Made by a program: the position numbers and the translations under genes
Part shown: in pieces, positions 20,511 to 28,957 of the stretch
How the letters are laid out: each line of letters begins with the position of its first letter
Numbering within the stretch: the first letter of the stretch is position 1
DNA from: a virus
Direction: 5' to 3' (one strand)
Length of the DNA: 41,422 nt
IMG/VR virus record: IMGVR_UViG_3300030328_001298
Coordinates: 1-41,422 of that record
Notes under the pieces: model-generated
Told to the model about the DNA's origin: nothing
What the model saw: only the letters and a program-made list of their open reading frames with translations
The model's database searches: none

Positions 20511-20909
20511 ATGGGAGGCACAAAAAGACTTTGGGAAGATGCTCTTGAAGAAGTACATCATGAAGTTGTTCATGGTTTGATAACCAAGAAAGAAGCTAAA
20601 GAAAAACTATTAAGATTAGTTGATCCTTGTGAAGATGAACAACACTTTCATGAGATTGAGTATGAGATGGGTAACTTTGACGAACCTGCAAAATTCAAAT
20701 CTTTAAATGTTCATGAGAACATTTACAAAGACTTGAAGCAGATAGCAAAAGAAAATAATAGAACTATCGCTGCTACAGTAGCTTTATTAACGAGTGGAGC
20801 TAGATACGAGAAAAGGAGAGAATGGTTTAAGAAGGAGCAGATAGAACGAATAAAGAAATTTAAAGGATTAAACGAAACCAATATGGAGGAAATAATTGGA
20901 AAAAGATAA
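20511..20909 (+). CDS. Ribbon-helix-helix-type regulator (132 aa)
   Basis: AGGAG five bases before the ATG. The N-terminal 60 residues are acidic and helical. Residues about 63-100 fit a ribbon-helix-helix DNA-binding domain: strand KSLNVHENI, helix IYKDLKQIAKENNRT, helix IAATVALLT. The 53-aa protein at 23826 shares this core (AKENNRTIAATVALLT versus ATENFRTVGGTITYLT). Such proteins (Arc, MetJ, CopG type) bind tandem short operators. It is directly downstream of a promoter with the TATCCCATA motif, so autoregulation is plausible. Confidence 0.62.
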   Translation: MGGTKRLWEDALEEVHHEVVHGLITKKEAKEKLLRLVDPCEDEQHFHEIEYEMGNFDEPAKFKSLNVHENIYKDLKQIAKENNRTIAATVALLTSGARYEKRREWFKKEQIERIKKFKGLNETNMEEIIGKR

Positions 20910-21630
20910 AATCCACTCGACCATGGATTATGGTCAATTCAAATATATAAAAGGTAATCGTGAACTTGTTGAGGCTCATGTACGAAAGCTATCGGATCAA
21001 ATATCTAAGAAAGATTTTCAGATACCTATAATAGTAAATGAAAAGATGGAAGTATGTGAAGGTCAACATAGACTTGAAGCATATAAGTCTTTGGGTATGC
21101 CAATAACTTATATGATAAAAGATGGTTTAGAAATTCAAGATATTAGAGAGATGAACTCAACTTCAAGAGCATGGACTATGCAAGAATTTCTTGATAGTCA
21201 TGTAGCACTTGGTAATAAAGAGTATGAAGTCTTAAAATGGTTTCATCAAAAATACGAGTTTGCTATTTCTGATTCTGTTTCCATGTTAAATGGCAAAGGT
21301 TGGCATAACTCAGAAGACTTAGCTGATTTCAAAAACGGAGTTTTTAAAGTTACCGATTTAGAATGGGCAAAGGAAACGGCAGATAAAATCCATAAAATTG
21401 GAGATTATTTTCCATACTATAAGAAGAGGTCTTTTGTTGGTGCTATGATTTCTGCTCTTAAAGATTCAACTTTTATTTGGAAAGTATTTGAAGCAAGGTT
21501 GGAGAGCCATTCTTCAAAACTAAAAAATCAAGGCAGCCGTAACGATTTCATTTTGAATATTGAGCGACTATATAATCATAATACTTCTGCAAATAAAAAA
21601 ATTAGGTTGCAAGTATATGGAACTCGATAA
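20896..21630 (+). CDS. ParB-like domain protein
   Basis: 244 aa with a TTG start at 20896 and GGAGG just upstream; an ATG ten codons on is possible. Residues 43-70 form a ParB/sulfiredoxin-type fold: IPIIVNEKMEVCEGQHRLEA, with the GQHR box at 56-59, then YKSLGMPI. The rest is helical and not recognised. ParB-like phage proteins are CTP- or DNA-binding, some with nuclease or transcription roles; there is no ParA here, so plasmid-style partition is unlikely. Overlaps the regulator gene upstream and the helicase gene downstream. Confidence 0.75.
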   Translation: MEKDKIHSTMDYGQFKYIKGNRELVEAHVRKLSDQISKKDFQIPIIVNEKMEVCEGQHRLEAYKSLGMPITYMIKDGLEIQDIREMNSTSRAWTMQEFLDSHVALGNKEYEVLKWFHQKYEFAISDSVSMLNGKGWHNSEDLADFKNGVFKVTDLEWAKETADKIHKIGDYFPYYKKRSFVGAMISALKDSTFIWKVFEARLESHSSKLKNQGSRNDFILNIERLYNHNTSANKKIRLQVYGTR

Positions 21631-23080
21631 TACTTTCTTCCCTCTGAAGACCGAGCCTTACGATCATCAGAGGGAAGCACTACGACTAAGCTATAAAAAA
21701 GAAAACTTTGCATACTTCATGGAGATGGGGTGTGGTAAATCAAAAGTTTTGATTGACAATATAGCTTGGTTGTATTGGAACAATAAAATTGATACGGCTA
21801 TTATTGTAGCACCGAAAGGTGTTTATACTAATTGGAAAAACAATGAATTACCTGCACATTTGCATGAAGGTATATCATCAAAGGTATATATTTGGAAATC
21901 CAGTCTCACGAAACGAGAAACCACAGAGTTAAAAAGCTCCGTGGGTCATGGAGCAAGAACCAATTTGAGAATACTATTAATCAATGTCGAGGCTTTTGCG
22001 ACTAAAAAAATTTTCAAGTTCTTGGACACCTTCACACATAGAAGTAATTACCTAATAGCCGTTGATGAATCAACAACAATTAAGAATATCAAAGCCAAGA
22101 GAACTAAGGCTTTGATAAAATTTGCAGAGGGAGCCAAGTATAAACGAATACTTACGGGTGCTCCGATAACAAAATCTCCGTTGGACTTGTACTCACAATG
22201 TTTATTTATGAGTACAAAAATTTTGGGGTTTGATTCTTATTGGTCTTTTCAAGGCAGATATGCAGTTATCAAATCAATGAAGATGGGATCACATTCTTTC
22301 AATCAAGTCGTAGGATACAAGAACTTAGACGAGTTGAAAAAAAAGATTGAACCTCATTCGTATCGAGTTACTAAAAAAGAAGCACTTGATTTACCACCAA
22401 AAACATATGTAACACGGCAAGTTGATCTTACAATGGAGCAAGAAAGACATTACCAAAGCCTCAAAAAAAGTTCGGTGGCGCTGCTTGAAGATGGCAACAT
22501 GGTTACTGCACCCGAAGTTATGACAAGACTTCTGCGACTGCAACAGTTGTTATGTGGTTATCTTGTTACAGATGATGGCGAAGTAAAACACATACCAAAC
22601 AATCGGTTAGCCGTGCTTCTTGAAGTAATAGAGGAGATGGAAGGTAAAGTTATTATATGGTCTAGGTTCAGACATGACATCATGAAAATTTGCAGTAGCT
22701 TAAAAGGTGTGTACGGACAAGATTCAACAGTAACTTACTTTGGCGATACGACTATGGCACAAAGAGATGAGGCGATTGCCAGGTTTCAAAACCCGGAAGA
22801 TCCTACGAGGTTCTTTATCAGTAATGCACAAACGGGTGGTATGGGAATAACACTCCATGCCGCGACAAATGTGATTTACTATTCCAACGATTTTAATTTG
22901 GAATCTCGTGTTCAGTCAGAAGATCGTGCTCATAGAGTCGGGCAACACAATCCCGTATTGTATGTGGATTTGGTTTGTCCCAACACAGTTGATGTCCATA
23001 TTGTTAAGACATTGGTAAACAAAAATAAACTAGCAAACATAACATTAGGGGAGAAAGTATTAGAATGGTTGAAAGTATAA
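21617..23080 (+). CDS. SNF2-family DEAD/H helicase
   Basis: 487 aa from the ATG at 21617; a TTG 19 codons earlier lies deep in the previous gene. Walker A MGCGKSK (37-43), DEST box (150-153), motif III LTGAP, and in the second RecA domain VIIWSRFRHD, TGGMGITLHAATNVIYYSND (motif V) and RAHRVGQ (motif VI). These are SNF2/RapA-type motifs, so it is an ATP-driven double-strand DNA translocase likely used in replication, recombination or remodelling. The phage version is minimal, without accessory domains. Confidence 0.92.
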   Translation: MELDNTFFPLKTEPYDHQREALRLSYKKENFAYFMEMGCGKSKVLIDNIAWLYWNNKIDTAIIVAPKGVYTNWKNNELPAHLHEGISSKVYIWKSSLTKRETTELKSSVGHGARTNLRILLINVEAFATKKIFKFLDTFTHRSNYLIAVDESTTIKNIKAKRTKALIKFAEGAKYKRILTGAPITKSPLDLYSQCLFMSTKILGFDSYWSFQGRYAVIKSMKMGSHSFNQVVGYKNLDELKKKIEPHSYRVTKKEALDLPPKTYVTRQVDLTMEQERHYQSLKKSSVALLEDGNMVTAPEVMTRLLRLQQLLCGYLVTDDGEVKHIPNNRLAVLLEVIEEMEGKVIIWSRFRHDIMKICSSLKGVYGQDSTVTYFGDTTMAQRDEAIARFQNPEDPTRFFISNAQTGGMGITLHAATNVIYYSNDFNLESRVQSEDRAHRVGQHNPVLYVDLVCPNTVDVHIVKTLVNKNKLANITLGEKVLEWLKV

Positions 23081-23223
23081 AAGGTAAAACAAAATACTAC
23101 ATATACGATAAAAAAAATCCAAAGCAAAGGATAAGAGATACTTATGTCGAGAAAGAAGCAAAACGATATAAGGAATGTGGACATATAGTTAAACAAAGAA
23201 CAAAAAGGATTAAACATGACTAA
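23065..23223 (+). CDS. 52-aa basic linker gene
   Basis: ATG overlapping the last codons of the helicase gene, with GGGGAG about 11 bases upstream, and a stop overlapping the start of the nuclease gene. It bridges the 135-bp gap between them. Begins MVESIKGKTKYYIYDKKNPK and is Lys/Arg-rich throughout. Coding is supported by the double overlap; no family recognised. Confidence 0.55.
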   Translation: MVESIKGKTKYYIYDKKNPKQRIRDTYVEKEAKRYKECGHIVKQRTKRIKHD

Positions 23224-23701
23224 ATTAAGAGGCGAAAAAATTGTAGGTAATGCAGGTGAGAACGCAACAGTTCTTAAATTATCAATGCTTGGTTACGCTG
23301 CATCAACAGTAAAACAAGATGGTGTTGATGTTGCCGTGGTTGGTGGTGCAGGCTTAAAAGTAGCACAAAGAGTGGAAGTAAAGACAGTTCTACAAAGTGA
23401 TGATATGCGTAGATATAACTTTACTATATCTAAAGGTTCAGACAAAAGATGCTACACCCGAAAGGATTGCGATATCATAGCATTGGTAGCACTAGATATA
23501 TCAGCATCAGATGCCGTGCTGTTCTTTCCCGTGGAATCTTTTATGAGTGTTAAATCATTAACTTTAACTATGAATGATTTTTACAACCCATCAGAGAAAC
23601 ATGAGTGGAAGTCGGTGCTAGACTATAGCCAAGATATGATGGCAGAGATTCTCAAAATGACTAAACTTAAGAGAGAATACAAAATATATGAGAAAGTATA
23701 A
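23216..23701 (+). CDS. PD-(D/E)XK nuclease-like protein
   Basis: 161 aa. GNAGENATVLKLSMLGY (11-27) with E15, DGVD (35-38) and EVK (54-56) give the E..D..ExK pattern of restriction-endonuclease-like enzymes, including Holliday-junction resolvase types. A second half with CDIIALVALD and FFPVESF fits the continuing fold. Likely resolves or trims branched phage DNA. It follows the SNF2 helicase, with which it may act. The exact subfamily is uncertain. Confidence 0.75.
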   Translation: MTKLRGEKIVGNAGENATVLKLSMLGYAASTVKQDGVDVAVVGGAGLKVAQRVEVKTVLQSDDMRRYNFTISKGSDKRCYTRKDCDIIALVALDISASDAVLFFPVESFMSVKSLTLTMNDFYNPSEKHEWKSVLDYSQDMMAEILKMTKLKREYKIYEKV

Positions 23702-23710
23702 GATTTTATG

Positions 23711-23804
23711 TTGACTTATGTATATAGATTTGGTAGGACTATAGAAGGTTTGGGTAGGGCAGTTTCTCCTTTTTCCTTTCGTTTCGTTGGTGTTTCCCTA
23801 CCCA
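23711..23804 (+). promoter_or_regulatory. Putative promoter and leader hairpin before second RHH gene
   Basis: TTGACTTATG (23711-23720) matches the -35 region of the other early promoters but lacks TGGGATA and has no good -10 at 17 bp. Further on, TGGGTAGGG (23751-23759) pairs with CCCTACCCA (23796-23804) around a pyrimidine-rich 36-nt loop. This leader would precede the 53-aa regulator and may control it. Confidence 0.4.
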
Positions 23805-23825
23805 CACTTACTTTGGAGTAAAAAA

Positions 23826-23987
23826 ATGGATAAAGAAAAATGGAAGTCAATAGCAGTACCGATTGAGACATGGAAGAAGCTCAATAAATTAGCCACAGAA
23901 AATTTTAGAACTGTGGGCGGTACAATAACTTATTTGACACAAAAAGAATACGAGTCTGAAAAAAAACTCGTTGACGAGAAGGTATAA
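23826..23987 (+). CDS. Small ribbon-helix-helix protein (53 aa)
   Basis: The start is the ATG at 23826 with TTGGAG just upstream; a longer frame begins 13 codons earlier without a site. It reads MDKEKWKSIAVPIETWKKLN, then a helix and ATENFRTVGGTITYLT, a compact Arc/CopG-type fold: strand SIAVPI, helix TWKKLNKLATEN, helix GGTITYLTQ. It shares its core with residues 79-94 of the 132-aa regulator. Likely a dimeric DNA-binding repressor that could act on the TATGGGATA promoters or its own leader (inference). Confidence 0.65.
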   Translation: MDKEKWKSIAVPIETWKKLNKLATENFRTVGGTITYLTQKEYESEKKLVDEKV

Positions 23988-24052
23988 TAATATAAACTAT
24001 ATCTTCTATTAACCGCCGAAGGGCATAAACTTTAACGTAGAAGGAGAGAACG

Positions 24053-24622
24053 ATGAGTGATGTGTTTTCACTATTTGAGAAAGAGGCTGCTGACCCTCAA
24101 GCATTTAAGCAAGTCAGAGAAGGCGATACTAAAAGTCTATCGTCTTTAATCCGTAGATCTGTTGAGTTAGATCAACAAATCAAAGATACCGAAGCACAAC
24201 TTAAAGATCTTCAACAGAAAAAAAGATCCGTTGATGAGGAAGATATTCCTTCATTGATGGAGACTATGGGTGTTGAAAGTCTTACAGTTGATGGTAACAA
24301 AGTTACTGTTGATAAGTATGTTTCTGCTAGAATCCCCGAAACTAAGAAACAAGATGCCTTCCAATTCTTACGAGAAGTTGGAGAAGGCGATCTTATCAAG
24401 AACGAAGTTATTGTTAGCTTCAGTATGGGTCAGGATAATCAAGCTGGTTCTATAGTTGCAGACCTTGAAGATAAAGGTTTTGCACCTGTTAAGAAACAAC
24501 ATGTTCATCCCATGACTTTAAAAACCTGGGTAAAAAATAGAATTGAAAGTGGTAAAGAAATAGACTTTGATCTATTTGGTGTATACCAGGGCAACCGTGC
24601 TAAAATAAAAGGAGGTCAGTAA
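24053..24622 (+). CDS. Conserved phage replication-region protein (189 aa)
   Basis: AAGGAGAG six bases before the ATG. Residues about 40-62 are a coiled coil (DQQIKDTEAQLKDLQQKK). Then IPSLMETMGVESLTVDG (about 65-81), FLREVGEGDLIKNEVIVSFS and, at the end, MTLKTWVKNRI and DFDLFGVYQG. I know this arrangement from marine phages, always next to the protein encoded downstream, without a proven function. Pairing with an ssDNA-binding-like protein suggests recombination or replication. Ends in a TAATG junction. Confidence 0.78.
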   Translation: MSDVFSLFEKEAADPQAFKQVREGDTKSLSSLIRRSVELDQQIKDTEAQLKDLQQKKRSVDEEDIPSLMETMGVESLTVDGNKVTVDKYVSARIPETKKQDAFQFLREVGEGDLIKNEVIVSFSMGQDNQAGSIVADLEDKGFAPVKKQHVHPMTLKTWVKNRIESGKEIDFDLFGVYQGNRAKIKGGQ

Positions 24623-25398
24623 TGAACCAAGTCGCACAGAAAAAGACTACAGAAGTGGTGGTATCAGAGTTAGAGAAAATGTTAGAAGCAGACTCTGGTG
24701 TTGGTCTTGAAAATATCACAACGGAAGATATGCAAATACCTTTTCTAAGGATTATTCAAGCACTATCTCCACAACTACAAAAAGATGATCCTATGTATAT
24801 CAAAGGTGCAGAACAAGGAGATATCTTCAATACTGTTTCACAAGAAGTGTATAAACAAGATGAAGGTATTATTATTGTTCCAGCTTTTTTTGAAAAGAAG
24901 TTCTTAGAATTTCAACTAAGGTCTAGTGGTGGTGGTTTTGTAAGAGAACTAGCTGCAGATGATAAGGATATTGCTATGACAAACCGTGAAGGTACTATTG
25001 AGATGTTACCTAACGGAAACGAATTAGTAAGAACTCATCAACATTTAGTTATTGCAACTAGTGCAGATGGCAGTATTGCACCGAGTGTTCTTGATATGAA
25101 AAAGACACAACTCAAAGTGTCTCGTAGATGGAATACTTTAAAGAATAGTGCAAGATTACCAAGTGGTGCTCTTATGCCTATTTATGGAACGGCTTGGCAA
25201 CTAACCACTGTGTTAGAGGCTAACGATCAAGGTAAGTGGTTTAACTATAAACTAGATCGTTGGACTGAAATTACACCACAGATAGAGAAGATGATGCTTG
25301 AAGCTCGTCTTATGTATCAAAGTGTAAGTAAAGGCGAAGTCAAAATGGCTGCGGCTTCTGCTGATGAAGTAGCAGAGAAAGAAGACGTACCGTTTTAA
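24622..25398 (+). CDS. ssDNA-binding-like phage protein with acidic VPF tip
   Basis: 258 aa, AGGAGGT before the ATG and TAATG coupling. The body (IPFLRIIQALSPQLQKDD near 40-57, GDIFNTVSQEVYKQDEG near 67-83, SRRWNTLKNSA near 168-178) is a conserved phage family usually next to replication genes. It ends EVAEKEDVPF, an acidic tail with a Pro-Phe tip like that of bacterial SSB, which recruits partner proteins. An ssDNA-binding role is thus likely but based on the tail and context. A strong terminator follows. Confidence 0.7.
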   Translation: MNQVAQKKTTEVVVSELEKMLEADSGVGLENITTEDMQIPFLRIIQALSPQLQKDDPMYIKGAEQGDIFNTVSQEVYKQDEGIIIVPAFFEKKFLEFQLRSSGGGFVRELAADDKDIAMTNREGTIEMLPNGNELVRTHQHLVIATSADGSIAPSVLDMKKTQLKVSRRWNTLKNSARLPSGALMPIYGTAWQLTTVLEANDQGKWFNYKLDRWTEITPQIEKMMLEARLMYQSVSKGEVKMAAASADEVAEKEDVPF

Positions 25399-25408
25399 TT
25401 TAAACTAG

Positions 25409-25444
25409 CCGTGTAGATACAACGCTCATCTACACGGTTTTTTA
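25409..25444 (+). terminator. Intrinsic terminator after the ssDNA-binding-like gene
   Basis: Perfect 10-bp stem CCGTGTAGAT and complement, 9-nt loop, then TTTTTT. It lies between the ssDNA-binding-like gene and the primase, so primase expression needs read-through or its own promoter; none was recognised. Confidence 0.9.
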
Positions 25445-25460
25445 TTTCTTGGAGTGTAGA

Positions 25461-26999
25461 GTGAATTTAACAGAAGAATTATTACTTGCGTTTGAAGGCT
25501 TTGATGGAGCACATGGACAAACGGAAGTTTCAAATCAAAGAATGAACGGCAAACAAAAAGCCAAATCATTTATCGTAAGAAATCCATTAACATTAGAACT
25601 TATGCAAGGACATGTAGACGGCAGAAAAGGTGTCGGCTCTATACCTATTAATGCAGAAAACAAATGTAAATTTGGTGCATTAGATATTGATGAGTATCCC
25701 TTAGATCATAATGCCTTGGTGGATAAATTAGAAAAATTAAAAGTCCCGTGTATCGTGTGCCGTAGTAAAAGTGGGGGTGCACACATATTCTTTTTCTTTA
25801 AAGAGTGGATGGATGCTGCCGATTTCAGAGATAAAGCCGCCGAGATAGCAGCTGCACTTGGACATGGGCGCTGTGAGATATTTCCAAAACAAGAGCAGGT
25901 GTTGGTGGAGCGAGGAGATGTAGGCAATTTTATAAATTTACCATACTTTGATTCTGAACAAACTTTAAGATATGCCGTAATCAAGACGGGTAAAAAATAT
26001 ATAGAAGCAACACTTTCTCAGTTTATAGAACACATACACAAAATAAAATGTGATCCCAAAAAATTCATGGAATTATCTGTGGGTGGTAAACCAAACTTAT
26101 TTCCTGGTTATGTTCCGTGCCTTAAGTCATTGTTAAGTATGGGTATATATGAAGGTGGCAGAAACAAGGCAGCTTTCCAACTTGGAGTTTATTTACAAAA
26201 GTCATCTCCGAATGATTGGAAGACACAGTTGGAGCAGTTAAATGTAAAACATTTTACACCACCATTACCAGCTTCAGAGATAGTAACAGTTCAATCTACA
26301 TTAGAGAAAAAAGAATATCAGTATCTATGTAAGGAAGAACCCATGTCCTCACATTGTAATCAAAGTGTGTGTCGTGGATTGAAGCATGGTATTGGTGCTA
26401 CATCAATGCCTGCTATTAGTGGACTATCTGTAATTCTATCAGAGCCTAGACTTTGGTTCTTGGATATAGATGGCAGAAGACTTGAGTTAACAACAGAAGA
26501 ATTACAAGCACCGAGGCTATTTCAGAGAGCATGTATGGAGCAGTTGAACTTTATGCCACCAAAGATGAGAGATGCAGATTGGGAAGTACAAGTCAATGGT
26601 CTGCTTGAGAACTGCAATGAGATAGCCGTGCCTCAAGAACTGACATATAAGGGACAGTTTCTATCTTATTTAGAACTGTTTTGCACCGGCAGAGTACAAG
26701 CACAAAGTTTTGAAGAAGTTGTAATTGGTAAACCGTACACAGACGTAGAAGATGCAAGAACATTTTTTAAGTTAGATGCCTTGATGGAGTTCTTGAGAAA
26801 CAGAAAGTTTGATAACTACACAAGGGCACAAGTCCAAGAGAGATTGAAAGAGATTAACAACGGAGACAGTTCGTTAGTTAAAAAATTTCAAAACTCTCAA
26901 GGCAAATGGAAATCTGTGAGAGTCTGGTGGATACCAGAGTTTGGTGGAGAAGTAGAACTTAAACCAATTACTATAGAAGAAGAGGAAGTACCGTTCTAA
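25461..26999 (+). CDS. AEP-type primase (primase-polymerase)
   Basis: 512 aa from a GTG at 25461 with GGAG six bases upstream; a TTG at 25449 precedes that site. KFGALDIDEY (70-79) supplies the DxD metal site (D75, D77), SGGAHIFFFF (104-113) the nucleotide-binding strand with His, and RCEIFPKQ the third motif of the archaeo-eukaryotic primase fold, in the style of TOTE-type and phage primases. The remaining 300 residues include a Cys cluster (CNQSVCRG) and a helical C-terminus. It would lay primers for the family A polymerase. The C-terminus IEEEEVPF copies the tip of the ssDNA-binding-like protein. TAATG joins it to the helicase. Confidence 0.8.
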   Translation: MNLTEELLLAFEGFDGAHGQTEVSNQRMNGKQKAKSFIVRNPLTLELMQGHVDGRKGVGSIPINAENKCKFGALDIDEYPLDHNALVDKLEKLKVPCIVCRSKSGGAHIFFFFKEWMDAADFRDKAAEIAAALGHGRCEIFPKQEQVLVERGDVGNFINLPYFDSEQTLRYAVIKTGKKYIEATLSQFIEHIHKIKCDPKKFMELSVGGKPNLFPGYVPCLKSLLSMGIYEGGRNKAAFQLGVYLQKSSPNDWKTQLEQLNVKHFTPPLPASEIVTVQSTLEKKEYQYLCKEEPMSSHCNQSVCRGLKHGIGATSMPAISGLSVILSEPRLWFLDIDGRRLELTTEELQAPRLFQRACMEQLNFMPPKMRDADWEVQVNGLLENCNEIAVPQELTYKGQFLSYLELFCTGRVQAQSFEEVVIGKPYTDVEDARTFFKLDALMEFLRNRKFDNYTRAQVQERLKEINNGDSSLVKKFQNSQGKWKSVRVWWIPEFGGEVELKPITIEEEEVPF

Positions 27000-28534
27000 T
27001 GACAAAATTATACACAACTGCACCGACTACAATTTTTGGACCACCTGGAACAGGCAAAACAACGGCTTTAATTAAGTTAGTGCAACAAAAGTTGCTTGAT
27101 GGTGTTAAACCTCAAGACATTGGATTTATGTCTTTTAGTAGAAAAGCCGCAACAGAAGCAAGAGAAAGAGCTTCAAGAGTCTTGGATTTAGATCCGAAGG
27201 ACATGGTTTATTTTAGAACCTTACACTCTCTTGCTTTTAGTTGGCTCGGCTTAAGCACATCAGAAGTAATGTCGGGTCGTGATTACAATGAATTAGGTAA
27301 ACTTGTAGGTTTAGATTTTAGAACCACACAGACAGTGAACTTAGAAGAAGGTGCACTATTTAATATTGGTGCTGGTGGCGATAAGTATATGTCATTAATA
27401 CAGTATGCAAGAGTTAAGCAAGTGGATCTGCAAGAGGAGTTTCATAAAGGTTGGGATCATAGTCTGAATTGGCAACAACTAAGTGTATTAGATAAGGCTT
27501 TCAAAGATTACAAGAAAGCAAAAGGCAAGTATGACTTTATTGATATGATAGAAAAGTTTATATGGAAAGGGACATCTCCCGAATTTGATTTACTTATTAT
27601 AGATGAGGCACAAGACTTGGCTCCGTTGCAGTGGCAGATGGTTCAAGACGTATTAGTTCATAATTCTAATAACATTTTTTACGCTGGAGATGATGACCAA
27701 GCCATATATTCTTGGATGGGTGTTGATGTTGACAACTTTCTTAATGCTAGTAGCGATAAAATAATATTGGATCAATCATATCGTGTTCCCGAACATCCAT
27801 TTGCTTTTGCAAAAGGATTGACCGAGCAAATCACGAAACGAGAAGATAAAGAATGGAAACCAAAGAATGAAAAAGGTCTTGTTACATGGCATAATGATAT
27901 TCTTGATATTGATATGACAGAGGGCGAATGGTTAGTTCTTACAAGAACTAATTATATTGCTAATACAGTTTGTCAGAAGTTAAGAGAGGAAGGATATATA
28001 TTTTGGAGAGAAGGCGAGGGTTGGTCTGTATCTATTAATGTATTGGTGTCGATAGAAGTGTGGATAAAACTACAACGAGGAGCATCAGTACCTGGAGATT
28101 TATTAAAACCATTTTCAAAACTTATTGATCCCGAATACATACAAAGATCGGGCAGAAGAATTATGAACTCTTTGTCAGAAGATGAAGAATATACATTACT
28201 TGATTTAAAAAGATTATGTGGCTTTGAAGCAAATAACTTTGTAACATGGCAGAACGTCTTAAAAGTATCTGAACAAGTTGCTGCATATATAGTTTCTGTA
28301 CGAAGGAGAGGCGAGAAAATACTTTCGGCTGATCCTAGAATCCGTGTATCTACAATCCATAGAGCAAAAGGTGGAGAAGCAGATAATGTAGCATTGTTGC
28401 TAGACTCAACGAAGGCATGTGTGGAAAGTCCAGACCAAGATGCCGAGAGGAGAGTTTGGTATGTGGGTGTAACTCGAGCAAAGCAAGAGTTACATATAAT
28501 ATGTAAATCTGGACAGTATGGATTTGAATTATGA
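26999..28534 (+). CDS. UvrD/Rep-like superfamily 1 helicase
   Basis: 511 aa. Walker A GPPGTGKTT (14-22), Ia FMSFSRKAATEA, II LLIIDEAQDL, III YAGDDDQAIYSWMG, IV LDQSYRVP, V STIHRAKGGEADNV and VI VWYVGVTRAKQEL, all intact and in order. A 3'-5' DNA helicase of the UvrD/PcrA type, shorter than the bacterial enzymes because the 1B/2B insertions are reduced. Sitting between primase and polymerase, it is the likely replicative unwinding enzyme, as no DnaB-type gene is seen. Confidence 0.93.
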   Translation: MTKLYTTAPTTIFGPPGTGKTTALIKLVQQKLLDGVKPQDIGFMSFSRKAATEARERASRVLDLDPKDMVYFRTLHSLAFSWLGLSTSEVMSGRDYNELGKLVGLDFRTTQTVNLEEGALFNIGAGGDKYMSLIQYARVKQVDLQEEFHKGWDHSLNWQQLSVLDKAFKDYKKAKGKYDFIDMIEKFIWKGTSPEFDLLIIDEAQDLAPLQWQMVQDVLVHNSNNIFYAGDDDQAIYSWMGVDVDNFLNASSDKIILDQSYRVPEHPFAFAKGLTEQITKREDKEWKPKNEKGLVTWHNDILDIDMTEGEWLVLTRTNYIANTVCQKLREEGYIFWREGEGWSVSINVLVSIEVWIKLQRGASVPGDLLKPFSKLIDPEYIQRSGRRIMNSLSEDEEYTLLDLKRLCGFEANNFVTWQNVLKVSEQVAAYIVSVRRRGEKILSADPRIRVSTIHRAKGGEADNVALLLDSTKACVESPDQDAERRVWYVGVTRAKQELHIICKSGQYGFEL

Positions 28535-28749
28535 AATATTTTGATTTGCGTAGAGACCCCACAGAATCTGGTAAAAAAGAATGGTATTTGCAAAAAGCAC
28601 CTTACAAATCTGGTGCAGTTTTTTGGGATAGTTACCTTCATTACGAGTGTAAATTAATTAGAACAACAACGGAGAATCCCTTTGACAAACAAAAACAGAA
28701 AATACTTTCTGGATCAAGCAGAGAAACTGATAAACGGACCGAGAGCTAA
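28531..28749 (+). CDS. Small hypothetical protein (72 aa)
   Basis: ATGA junction with the helicase stop. Begins MKYFDLRRDPTESGKKEWYL, Lys/Tyr/Trp-rich, and its last 68 bases overlap the next gene in a different frame. The C-terminal part (QKQKILSGSSRETDKRTES) looks like non-functional read-through, so the meaningful part may be the first 50 residues. Not recognised. Confidence 0.5.
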   Translation: MKYFDLRRDPTESGKKEWYLQKAPYKSGAVFWDSYLHYECKLIRTTTENPFDKQKQKILSGSSRETDKRTES

Positions 28750-28957
28750 AGAATATGGACCTGCTAAATTTAATCATGAAAGAATAGCTAAGATATGGTC
28801 TGTTATATTAGATCGAGACGTTACGGCACAAGAAGTTGTGGCTTGTATGGTTGGTGTAAAACTAGCTAGATTAGCAGAAACGATAGAACACGATGACAGC
28901 TGGGTCGATATTATTGGTTACGCTGCATTAGGTGGAGAAATTATAAATGACAAGTGA
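28682..28957 (+). CDS. DUF6378 protein
   Basis: 91 aa with a TTG start and GGAG seven bases upstream; no ATG is available before the conserved domain. The sequence carries LINGPRAKEYGPAKFNHERI (about 16-35), an AQEVVACMVGVKLARLAETI helix and DDSWVDIIGYAALGGEI (about 71-87), the pattern of the DUF6378 phage family. Some relatives resemble all-alpha nucleotide pyrophosphohydrolases, but no activity is established. Overlaps both neighbours. Confidence 0.85.
   Translation: MTNKNRKYFLDQAEKLINGPRAKEYGPAKFNHERIAKIWSVILDRDVTAQEVVACMVGVKLARLAETIEHDDSWVDIIGYAALGGEIINDK

Noticed and set aside
27973-28641. A 222-codon minus-strand frame opposite the UvrD-like gene
   Set aside because: It lies antisense to conserved helicase motifs and has a Ser/Cys/Phe-rich composition typical of complement translations.
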